A stretch of DNA of 64,000 nucleotides from JAJEEA01 sp965116765 (GTDB lineage: Bacteria > Acidobacteriota > Vicinamibacteria > Vicinamibacterales > UBA8438): assembly GCA_965116765.1 (NCBI GenBank), contig OZ220718.1, positions 1,364,001 to 1,428,000 of the forward strand, written 5' to 3'. Under the pieces are notes generated by a model, which worked only from the letters and a program-made list of their open reading frames with translations, was not told the origin of the DNA and made no database searches. Positions 35,396 through 43,517 of this stretch are shown here, piece by piece. The position numbers were made by a program, and so were the translations under genes. Every line of letters begins with the position of its first letter. The stretch's first letter is position 1.

Positions 35396-36817
35396 ATGCC
35401 TGCATCGAGCTTCCGTTGGTTCGCGGCCGGTCTGGCCGCCGCCGTCGCCATGAGCGCCCCGCCGGCCACGGCCCAGTCCGGGAACGAGGCGGACGCCGTC
35501 ACCTACCACCGGGACATCGCGCCCATCCTCGAGCGGAGCTGCCAGAACTGCCACCGCCCCGAGTCGGTGGCGCCGATGTCGCTGCTGAGCTACGAGGACG
35601 TGCGGCCCTGGGCGCGGTCCATCAAGTACCGCACCGGGCGGGTCGGCAAGCCGGACGTGATGCCGCCGTGGTACATCGAGAAGGACGTCGGCATCCAGGA
35701 CTACAAGGGCGACATCTCGCTGAGCGCCGAGGAGATCGCGCTCATCGCGGCGTGGGTCGACGACGGCGCGCCGCGCGGCGAGCCCGTCGACCGGCCGGCC
35801 GTGACCCGCGTGGTCGACGCGTCGGGCTGGCAGATCGGCGAGCCGGATCTCATCGTGCGGTCCCCGGAGATCGAGGTCTCGGCGACGGCTCCCGACTGGT
35901 GGGGGCCGATCGGCGAGTCGGAGACCGGCCTGACCGAGGACCGCTACGTCTCGGCCGTCGAGATGCGCGAGCTGAGCACCTACGAGGGACCGGCCGAGCG
36001 CGACACCATCGGCGGGCTCTACGTCATCCACCACCTCGTCGTGCTGCCCGTCGGCCCCGACGGACGGCCGGTCGCGGAGGCCGGCTTCTGGCCGGTCCAC
36101 GAGGTGGGGCGCAACCCCGACGTATTCCACCCCGACGCCGGCAAGCTGCTGAAGGCGGGCTCGAAGATCCTCTTCCCGTCCGCCCACCTGCACTCGAACG
36201 GGCGCCACACCCGCGCCCAGCTCGAGATGGGGTTCAAGTTCCACCCCGAGGGCTACGAGCCGTCGCGGACGGTGCAGATCATCGGCCCCGCCACCGTCGA
36301 GCTCGACATCCGGCCGATGGAGGCCGACCAGGAGTTCGAGGCGTTCAGCACCCTGATGGAGCACACCAAGATGATGGTGTACGAGCCCCACATGCACGCG
36401 GCCGGGGTGCGCATGTGCCTCGACGCGATCTGGCAGAACAACGTCGAGACCCTGAGCTGCGCCGGCTACAACCACAACTGGGTGCGCGTGTACACCTTCG
36501 AGGACGACGCGGCGCCGCTGCTGCCGCGGGGCACCATCCTCCGCATCAGGGGCTACTTCGACAACACGCCGGGCAACCCCAACGTGTCCGACCCGCGGAA
36601 CTGGTCGGGGCTGGGCCACCGCTCGATCGACAACATGATGATCAACATCGGGCAGGCGGTGTCGCTGACCGACCAGGAGTTCGCCGACGAGATGGCGGCG
36701 CGACGCGAGCGCCTGGGCCTCGCGCCGGGAGAGACGGTCATCGGGTGCCCGCTGTGCGGATACCCGAACCCGTCCGACCTGGTGCCGGCCGCGGCCGACA
36801 ACACCGAGGGGCAGTAG
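35396..36817 (+). CDS. Cytochrome c fused to copper type II monooxygenase-like domain
   Basis: A 473-residue exported protein (signal peptide to about residue 26). The haem c motif SCQNCH lies near residue 50 in a domain that reads DIAPILERSCQNCHRPESVAPMSLLSYEDVRPWA, typical of the Planctomycete-type cytochrome domain. The rest resembles the PHM/dopamine-beta-monooxygenase fold: HHLVV near residue 212, HLHSNG near 263 and HMHAAG near 332 provide copper-ligand histidines. Such fusions are annotated as ascorbate-dependent monooxygenases; a built-in haem could supply electrons. The C-terminus has an extra Cys pair (GCPLCG). Forms an operon with the next gene, three bases downstream. Confidence 0.75.
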   Translation: MPASSFRWFAAGLAAAVAMSAPPATAQSGNEADAVTYHRDIAPILERSCQNCHRPESVAPMSLLSYEDVRPWARSIKYRTGRVGKPDVMPPWYIEKDVGIQDYKGDISLSAEEIALIAAWVDDGAPRGEPVDRPAVTRVVDASGWQIGEPDLIVRSPEIEVSATAPDWWGPIGESETGLTEDRYVSAVEMRELSTYEGPAERDTIGGLYVIHHLVVLPVGPDGRPVAEAGFWPVHEVGRNPDVFHPDAGKLLKAGSKILFPSAHLHSNGRHTRAQLEMGFKFHPEGYEPSRTVQIIGPATVELDIRPMEADQEFEAFSTLMEHTKMMVYEPHMHAAGVRMCLDAIWQNNVETLSCAGYNHNWVRVYTFEDDAAPLLPRGTILRIRGYFDNTPGNPNVSDPRNWSGLGHRSIDNMMINIGQAVSLTDQEFADEMAARRERLGLAPGETVIGCPLCGYPNPSDLVPAAADNTEGQ

Positions 36818-36819
36818 CG

Positions 36820-37758
36820 ATGGCGAGCACGATGCCGGAGCTGCGAGGGGCGGGAGCCGCGGCGGGCGTTGCGGCCCTGCTGGCCGCGGCCATCGTCGCC
36901 GCGCCGGTCGCGGTCCGGGCCCAGGATCAGGCCGAGGACCGGCCGGGGCGCGAGCTCAGCATCTCGCCCGCCTACGAAGGCTGGGAGCGGAACGACGACG
37001 GCTCGTTCAACCTCGTCTTCGGCTACATGAACCGGAGCTGGGACCCGGCCGAGATCCCCATCGGCCTCGACAACCGGATCGAGCCGGGCAACCCCGACCG
37101 CGGCCAGCCGACGCGCTTCCAGCCGCGGCGGAACCGGCACGTGTTCCGCGTCCGCGTACCCGCCGACTTCGGCGACCAGGAGCTGGTGTGGACGGTCGTC
37201 CGCCGCGGGGAGATCGAGCGCGCCTACGCGACGCTGCACCCCGACTACTTCCTCGACGACGTCGCGATCATGAACAACAACGGCGCCGGCGGGCCGGCCG
37301 GCGGCGCCTACAACATCTTCGGCAACCAGCGGCCGGAGCTGGATGTCGACGACCTGTCGGTGCGCCGCACGACCGTCGGCGAGCCCGTGGTCCTGCGGGC
37401 GCGCGCCACCGACGACGGCGTGCCGAGGACGCGGAACATGCCGGCCCCGCGCATCGGCACCACCCGCATCGGGGCCGGCACCCCGAACAGCGCGAGCGGA
37501 CTGCGCGTCGCCTGGATCGTCTACCGCGGGCCGGGTCCGGTCACCTTCGACCCGCCGCAGTTCAAGGTCTGGGAAGACTACCGGGCCGGCGCCGACTCGC
37601 CGTGGGCGCCGGGCTGGAAGACGCCCGATCCGCCCGAGGACGGGACGTGGGTGGTCGAGGCGACCTTCCACCGGCCGGGCCGCTACGTCATCCGCGCCCT
37701 CGCCCACGACGGCGGCCTCGCCACGCATCAGGACGTGACCGTCGCCGTCGGTCCCTGA
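36820..37758 (+). CDS. Secreted hypothetical protein, partner of the cytochrome/monooxygenase
   Basis: A 312-residue protein with signal peptide to about residue 34 (VAVRAQ). It begins ELSISPAYEGWERNDDGSFNLVFGYMNRSW, with later GPGPVTFDP and RPGRYVIRALAHDGG, a pattern of beta-strands suggesting one or two immunoglobulin-like domains. I do not know a named family, but proteins of this kind occur next to the cytochrome/PHM fusion in Acidobacteriota. The ATG follows the upstream stop by two bases with GAGGGG as ribosome site, so the two are cotranscribed and may form a complex. Confidence 0.7.
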   Translation: MASTMPELRGAGAAAGVAALLAAAIVAAPVAVRAQDQAEDRPGRELSISPAYEGWERNDDGSFNLVFGYMNRSWDPAEIPIGLDNRIEPGNPDRGQPTRFQPRRNRHVFRVRVPADFGDQELVWTVVRRGEIERAYATLHPDYFLDDVAIMNNNGAGGPAGGAYNIFGNQRPELDVDDLSVRRTTVGEPVVLRARATDDGVPRTRNMPAPRIGTTRIGAGTPNSASGLRVAWIVYRGPGPVTFDPPQFKVWEDYRAGADSPWAPGWKTPDPPEDGTWVVEATFHRPGRYVIRALAHDGGLATHQDVTVAVGP

Positions 37759-38012
37759 TTCGGGCGCGGGTCCGGGGTGGCAGGTGCTGCTCGCCGGACC
37801 CGCGCCCAGCGCGCCACCGCGCGGACCGTCAACCGCGGCGGGGCGCGAGCCCTCCACTGCGGCATCGTCCGATCGTCGGCCGCAATGCGACACCCGCGGC
37901 GACCACGGCCGTGCCGGGAAGCCCGCCACGGACTGCGCACGCCAGGCGCCGAAGCCACAGCGCCGGCCCGCCGCCCCCCGGCGACGCCGCGCTCGCTCCC
38001 CGGAGAACCGGG

Positions 38013-40106
38013 CTACTTCGGCCCCACCTGCCAGAGGAGGAAGCTCACGGTGTCGACCATCTCGTCGATCTGCTGGCTCACCGGCTGACCGCCGGAGTGG
38101 CCCGCCGCCGTGTGGTAGCGCAGCAGGATCGGGTTGTTTGAGCCGTTCCTCGCCTGCATGAGGGCCGTCATCTTCCGCGCGTGCAGCGGCGCCACGCGGG
38201 TGTCGCCATCGCCCGACAGGTAGAGCGTCGCCGGGTAGTCGCCGCCGTCGACGACGTTGTGGTACGGCGAGTACGCGTGGATGTAGTCGAACTGCTCGGG
38301 GTCGTCGCTCGACCCGTACTCGGGAACCCAGAAGCTGGCCACGAGGAACTGGTGGTAGCGGACCATGTCGAGCAGCGGATAGGTGCAGACGACCGCCCCG
38401 AAGAGGTCGGGCCGCTGGTTCGACACCGCGCCGACGAGGAGGCCGCCGTTGCTGCCGCCGCGGATGGCGAGGTGCTCGGGGCTGGTGTAGCCCTCGGCGA
38501 CGAGGTGCTCGGCGGCGGCGATGAAGTCGTCGAAGACGTTCTGCTTGCTCTCGAGCATGCCGGCCCGGTGCCACTCTTCCCCGAACTCGCCGCCCCCGCG
38601 CATGTTGGCCAGGGCGAAGACGCCGCCCGACTCGAGCCAGGTCGTCGCGAGGGCCGAGAACGCCGGGGTCATGCTGTTGTTGAAGCCGCCGTAGCCGGTC
38701 AGCAGGGTCGGATTGGTCCCGTCGAGGACGACGTCGGGCGGGTGGACGACGAACATCGGGACCTCGGTGCCGTCCTTCGACGCGAACCGGCGCTGCGTGA
38801 CGGTGTAGGCGGCGGGGTCGACGGGCAGCTCGGGCTCGGCCCACACCGACTGCTCGCCGGTCGCGAGGTCGTAGCGGTAGATGGTGCTCGGGACGTGGAA
38901 CGTCTGGAACGTGAAGAAGGCCTCGTCGCTCGTCCAGCGGCCCGCGCCGCCGCCGACCGAGCCCAGGGTGTCGAACGCGATGTCGCGGACGTGGGTCCCG
39001 TCGAGCTCGTGGACCGCGACCCGCGGCTGCACGTCCTGCAGGTACGACACCGCGAGCTTCCCGCCGAGGGCGGCGGCCCCCTCCACGACGACGTCGTCGC
39101 GCTCGGGGACGACGTCGCGCCAGCCCTCGAACCCGGGGTCCGCGGGGTCGGCCAGCACCACGCGCTTGTTGGGGGCGTCGAGGTTGGTGACGATGACCAG
39201 CTCGTCGCCCGCGAACGAGGCCCACGACTCGGAGACGCCGTCGGCGATGGCGGTCACGAACGGCGTGTCGCGCCGGAGGTCCTTGACGTGGATCTCGGTC
39301 GGCCCCGACGAGCCCTCGATGACGTGGACGACCATCCAGCGCCCGTCGTCCGACACCACGGTGACGGGAATCTGGTGGCGCTCGTACCCCTCGCCGAAGA
39401 GCTGCACGTCGTCGGCCATCGGAGCGCCGAACGCGTGGAACATCACCCGCGGAGTCACGTCGCCGTAACGCTCGTAGTAGATGCCGCCGCCGTCCGCCGC
39501 CAGGGTCACGGCACCGTATCGGGCCGGCGGCAGCACGTCGGCGAGGTCCTCGCCGGTGTCGACGTCGCGGACGCGAATCTCGACCTCGTCGACGCCTCCT
39601 TCGCGGACCCCGTAGACGACCCGCGCGCCGTCGTCCGAGATGTCGCGCAACGCAACGCTGGTGGTGTGGTCGGGGCTCATCGGGTGGGGGTCGATCAGCA
39701 CCCGGTCGTCGCCGTCGAGCCCCTCGCGCACGTAGACCACCGACAGGTCCTGGTCGGCGCCCCGCCGGCTGTAGAAGTAGCGCCCCCCGCGCTCGTTCGG
39801 CAGGCCGACCACGTCGCGCTCGAGCACCGACGCGGCCTGCGCCCGCAGCTCGTCGCGGCCGGGCAGGGCGCCCAGCACCGTATCGGTGTAGGCGTTCTGG
39901 GCGTCGATCCAGGCGCGCGTCTCCGGCGCCTCCTGGTCCTCCAGCCACCGGTAGGGGTCGGGCACCTCGACGCCGTGCAGCGTGTCGACGACCTCCCGGA
40001 CCTCGGTGGGCGGTGGCGGCGGCACGTCGTTTCCCTGCCCGTCGGCGGCGCAGGCCACCGCCAGCGCCGCACCCGCGATCCCCGCGATTCGTCGCGATCC
40101 GGTCAT
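38013..40106 (-). CDS. Prolyl oligopeptidase family (S9) serine peptidase, lipoprotein
   Basis: A 697-residue S9A enzyme. TLHGVEVPDPYRWLED opens the family; the seven-bladed propeller spans about residues 110-430; the catalytic triad is visible as GGSNGG (Ser), GDGDTRV (Asp) and TAAGHSGG (His). It cleaves after proline in short peptides. The N-terminus MTGSRRIAGIAGAALAVACAADG ends in a lipobox-like AVAC, so it is probably a periplasmic lipoprotein. AGGAGG lies six bases before the ATG. Intact frame, normal length. Confidence 0.9.
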   Translation of the reverse strand: MTGSRRIAGIAGAALAVACAADGQGNDVPPPPPTEVREVVDTLHGVEVPDPYRWLEDQEAPETRAWIDAQNAYTDTVLGALPGRDELRAQAASVLERDVVGLPNERGGRYFYSRRGADQDLSVVYVREGLDGDDRVLIDPHPMSPDHTTSVALRDISDDGARVVYGVREGGVDEVEIRVRDVDTGEDLADVLPPARYGAVTLAADGGGIYYERYGDVTPRVMFHAFGAPMADDVQLFGEGYERHQIPVTVVSDDGRWMVVHVIEGSSGPTEIHVKDLRRDTPFVTAIADGVSESWASFAGDELVIVTNLDAPNKRVVLADPADPGFEGWRDVVPERDDVVVEGAAALGGKLAVSYLQDVQPRVAVHELDGTHVRDIAFDTLGSVGGGAGRWTSDEAFFTFQTFHVPSTIYRYDLATGEQSVWAEPELPVDPAAYTVTQRRFASKDGTEVPMFVVHPPDVVLDGTNPTLLTGYGGFNNSMTPAFSALATTWLESGGVFALANMRGGGEFGEEWHRAGMLESKQNVFDDFIAAAEHLVAEGYTSPEHLAIRGGSNGGLLVGAVSNQRPDLFGAVVCTYPLLDMVRYHQFLVASFWVPEYGSSDDPEQFDYIHAYSPYHNVVDGGDYPATLYLSGDGDTRVAPLHARKMTALMQARNGSNNPILLRYHTAAGHSGGQPVSQQIDEMVDTVSFLLWQVGPK

Positions 40107-40434
40107 GTTCTCCTCCTGAACCCGAAGTATCGAGCCTCGCTCACCAGCCGTGATCGCCGCGCTCCTCGCGCGTCCACGGGCGTGCGCTTCCGATGTCGAC
40201 ATGATGAAGCCGACCGAATGGGCGGTTGCCCCCCTCCGGAGGCGCCGCCCGCGCCGTGCCCTCGAGGATCCCGGCGGTTCGTCCCGAACGAATCGACGAT
40301 GCCGCGCGCGCTCTCCGCATCGTCCGCTCGAACACCTCGCGCAGGTGTATGCACGGCAGGACGACATTGTGACGCGCGTGTCCGTTCCGGCTCACGAGCC
40401 CGCTTCGACCATCGCCTCGGCTGCCGTCTGCCTC

Positions 40435-42253
40435 TCAGTCCGCCCGCAGCAGACGTTGATACTCCAGCGCCGCGCCCAGCACCATGGCCCCGCCGCGGTC
40501 GTCGGCCCCGTTGACGGCCGGGCGATCGAGATAGTAGCGCCGGGTCGGACCCGCTCCGGTGCCGATGCAGACGTCGACCAGGGTGCCGTCCACCAGCACG
40601 TGGGCGAGCAGCGCGCGCCACGCCCGCTCGACGGCCGGGCCGGTACGATTCGTCGAGCCACCCGAGCCGGAGGCCCCGGGCCATCGCGGTCAGGGTCATC
40701 GCGGTGACGCTGGTCTCGCGGTAGCTGCCGGGCTCGTCGACGACCTGCCGCCACATGCCGTCCGGGGCCTGGCGGGCGCGCATTCCCGCCAGGTGGCGGC
40801 GGTGGATGTCGAGCACCGCCGGCCGCTCCGGATGGTCGGCGGGCAGGACCGTCAGGAGCTCGGAGAGGCCGAGGGCGCCGAACCCGTTGCCCCGGCCCCA
40901 GGCAACCGGGCCGCCGGCGTCGTGGTGGAAGAGCCCGTCGAGCTGCTGCAGGCGCGCCGCGTAGGTGGTGACGAGGCGGACGGCGGCGGCGAGGCCCTCG
41001 GGATCGCCGGCACGGACGGCGGCGATGGTGCCGAGGAAGAAGTCGTCGCTCCACCCGGAGCCGTGGCGGGGGACGCCGGGGGCGATCTCGGCCTGCGCCA
41101 GGGCCACACCCTCGGCCGCGAGCCGGGCCGCCGCGTCGCGGTTCGGGCCCGGCGACCGCGCCAGCTCGCTGAAGATCATCGTCCCCGCCACCGCGGCGAA
41201 GCTGATGCGGTCGCCGAACAGCGGCCGTTCGCCGGAGAGCCACGGGCGGACCTCCGCCATTGCCTTGTCGCGGAGCGAAGCGTCGTCGTCGATCGCGGCG
41301 AGGCGCAGCGAGTGGACCCAGGCGAGAGCGGGAATGTAGCTGATGCTGGGAGTCCCCGGATAGCGCCGCGCGAGCACCCGGGCCAGCTCCAGGGGGTTGC
41401 GAGCGATCCGGTCGGCGAGGACATCGCGCAACGGCGACGGGCGGTCCGGGGCGCGGGCCAGCGCCTCTCTCATGACCGCCGCCCCGTCCGACGCGCCGGC
41501 CGTCACGAGCAGCGTGTCGACGGGACCGAGCCCCGGCATGCTCGCGGGATCGGCCACGGCCGCGGCCAGCGAGCCCGCGGGCGACTCCGCCCCGGCGGCC
41601 GTCCCGCCGCTCTCGCCGGCGGACCGCGAGCGAAAGATCAACCCGTCCCCGGCCCGCACCTCCACCACGAGATCGGGGGCCTGGTAGGCGACCCAGCGCC
41701 AGACGTAGCGGCTCTCGGGCCGGTCGGGGTCGTCGAAGAAGCCGTCGACCGGCGGGAACCCGCCCGCCCGGGTCGCAGCTTCCGGCGACGGATGGGCCAT
41801 CGGCAGCGCGCTCACCGTCCAGCGCGCGCGCTCCTCCTCGGGCGCCTCGGACTTGAACCACCGCACCGCGTCGAGCACGATACGGGCCGCCGCCTCGGCA
41901 TCGCCGTCGAGCCCGCCGACGAGCACGATGCGGCGCTCGGGCCGCGAGAAGTCGAAGGCCGACGGATTCTCGAGGGTGAGCAGCGGCGTCTCGTCGCGAG
42001 TCACCCCGGCCGCGCTCACGATGGCCGGCTCGCCCGGGAGCGCGGCCAGAGCGTCGAGCGCCGCCCGCAGGTCCGCCGTTCCGTCCACCGTCCTCGCCGC
42101 CGGGTCCGGGACGGGCCGTGCGCCGGCGTCCTGCGGCAGCACCAGCAGCCGCGCGTCGCCGGCGGGCGGCGCCGCGGCGGCGCCGGCGCCCGCGAGAAAC
42201 GCGACGACGCCGAACATCACCGTCCATCGCACCGCCTGTCCCGCTGCACGCAC
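40435..42253 (-). CDS. GH88/GH105-like hydrolase fused to an M14-like domain, one frameshift
   Basis: About 605 residues. GTG at 42253 is fixed by GGAAAGGAG; a signal peptide ends near GAGAAAAP. Residues 30-200 resemble a zinc carboxypeptidase (M14): GVTRDETPLLTLEN, RRIVLVGGLDGDAEAA and VSALPMAHPSPEA, but the usual zinc ligands of HxxE are Asp residues, so it is probably inactive. The C-terminal half has the unsaturated glucuronyl/rhamnogalacturonyl hydrolase features GWSDDFFLGT and WGRGNGF. After YRPG the frame breaks near 40640 (GGCCGGGCC run) and the last 70 residues (AWRALLAHVLVDGTLVDVC... ALEYQRLLRAD) lie in another frame, ending at 40435. Role inferred: breakdown of acidic polysaccharides outside the cytoplasm. 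Confidence 0.7.
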
Positions 42254-42466
42254 GGAGCACTCCTTTCCTCGACACCCGCCGACGCTCCGGCTCGCCGGAA
42301 CGTCGTGGGAGAGACTCGGTCGATCCGCATCATGATCGTCCGTGGTAGCGACCACTGCAAGACCCCGCCGCAGAATCTGCGCGAGTGTGCCGCCCATCGT
42401 GCGGCCTCCCCGCGCACGCCTCTCCGGCACGGGGCGCACGAGGCGGCCCGATTGTCGCCGGTCCTG

Positions 42467-42494
42467 TTGCCACCGAAACGGTTTCGCGTAGAAT
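42467..42494 (+). promoter_or_regulatory. Promoter of the dienelactone hydrolase gene
   Basis: TTGCCA (42467-42472) and TAGAAT (42489-42494) with a 16-base spacer, 57 bases before the ATG at 42552; AAGGAG precedes that ATG. Confidence 0.6.
42474..42486. promoter_or_regulatory. LacI-type operator candidate between -35 and -10
   Basis: CGAAAC-G-GTTTCG is a perfect 13-base inverted repeat lying entirely in the promoter spacer. Its GAAAC/GTTTC arms are typical of LacI/GalR-family sites. No LacI gene is in the window. Confidence 0.5.
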
Positions 42495-42551
42495 CAGGGC
42501 CGGCGCGGAAGGATCCAGCGCCCCGACGAGGATGTCACCAAGGAGATCGAC

Positions 42552-43415
42552 ATGTGTGATGAGAGAACCGATGCCGCGACCAGGAAGTACCTGCGCGCGC
42601 GGGAGATGACCCGGCGGCAGTTCGGCGCCGTCTCGGCGGGAGCGGGGCTGGCGATGCTGCTGCCCCGGGCCGCGAACGCCCAGGCCGTCACCGAGTCCGA
42701 GATCGACGTCACGACCCCCGACGGCGTTTGCGACAGCTATTTCGTGCACCCCGCGAGCGGCGCCCACCCCGGCGTCCTCATCTGGCCCGACGCCTTCGGC
42801 CTGCGGCCGGCGAAGCGGCAGATGGCGAAGCGGCTCGCCGAGTCGGGCTACTCGGTGCTGGTGGTCAACCAGTACTACCGGTCGCAGCGGACGCCCATCG
42901 TGGACAGCACGAACTTCGCCGAGGTCGCTCCCATCGTCAGGCCGCTGATGGCGACGCTGAGCCCCGAGACCCACGTGGCGGACGCGCGGGCGTTCGTGAG
43001 CTTCCTCGACAGCCAGGCGTCGGTGGACAGCAACCGGAAGATGGGGACCATGGGCTACTGCATGGGCGGCCCCATCACCATGCGCACCGCCGCGGCCCTG
43101 CCCGACCGCATCGGCGCCGGCGCGTCGTTCCACGGCGGCGGCCTCGTGACCGACGGGGAGGACAGCCCGCACCTGCTCGTGCCGCAGATGACCGCGCACT
43201 ACCTGTTCGCGATCGCCGAGAACGACGACGAGAACGAGCCCGAGGCCAAGAACGTCCTGCGCGAGGCGTTCGACGAGGCGGGGCTGCCGGCCGAGATCGA
43301 GGTGTACGAGGGCGCCCTGCACGGCTGGTGCCCGCCGGACACCCAGGTCTACAACGAGCCGCAGGCCGAGCGGGCGTGGAGCCGCCTCCTCGCCCTGTTC
43401 GAGAACGCACTCTAG
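42552..43415 (+). CDS. Dienelactone hydrolase family protein, Tat-exported
   Basis: A 287-residue protein with a twin-arginine leader (TRRQFGAVSAGAGLAMLLP). The DLH core starts near residue 50: VLIWPDAFGLRP, the nucleophile motif GYCMGG near residue 169 and ALHGWCPP near 258 give the Cys-Asp-His triad type of this family. DLH enzymes hydrolyse dienelactone-like esters; many homologues have other ester or lactone substrates. Export is uncommon for true catabolic DLH, suggesting an extracytoplasmic substrate. A LacI-type operator overlaps its promoter, so it is probably inducible by a small molecule. Confidence 0.85.
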   Translation: MCDERTDAATRKYLRAREMTRRQFGAVSAGAGLAMLLPRAANAQAVTESEIDVTTPDGVCDSYFVHPASGAHPGVLIWPDAFGLRPAKRQMAKRLAESGYSVLVVNQYYRSQRTPIVDSTNFAEVAPIVRPLMATLSPETHVADARAFVSFLDSQASVDSNRKMGTMGYCMGGPITMRTAAALPDRIGAGASFHGGGLVTDGEDSPHLLVPQMTAHYLFAIAENDDENEPEAKNVLREAFDEAGLPAEIEVYEGALHGWCPPDTQVYNEPQAERAWSRLLALFENAL

Positions 43416-43517
43416 CGCGCCCCGCACCCGCGGAACGCATCGCCGCGCTCCGGGCGCCCGCCGTGCGGCGGGCACGTTCGGCGGCCCGGCGATGCGTTCC
43501 TCCGTCCGCCGTTCCGC

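Noticed and set aside
36553..39948. An 1131-codon minus-strand open frame
   Set aside because: Arg/Ala/Pro/Gly-rich shadow frame over the cytochrome operon and the S9 peptidase, caused by high GC; it contains no family motif.
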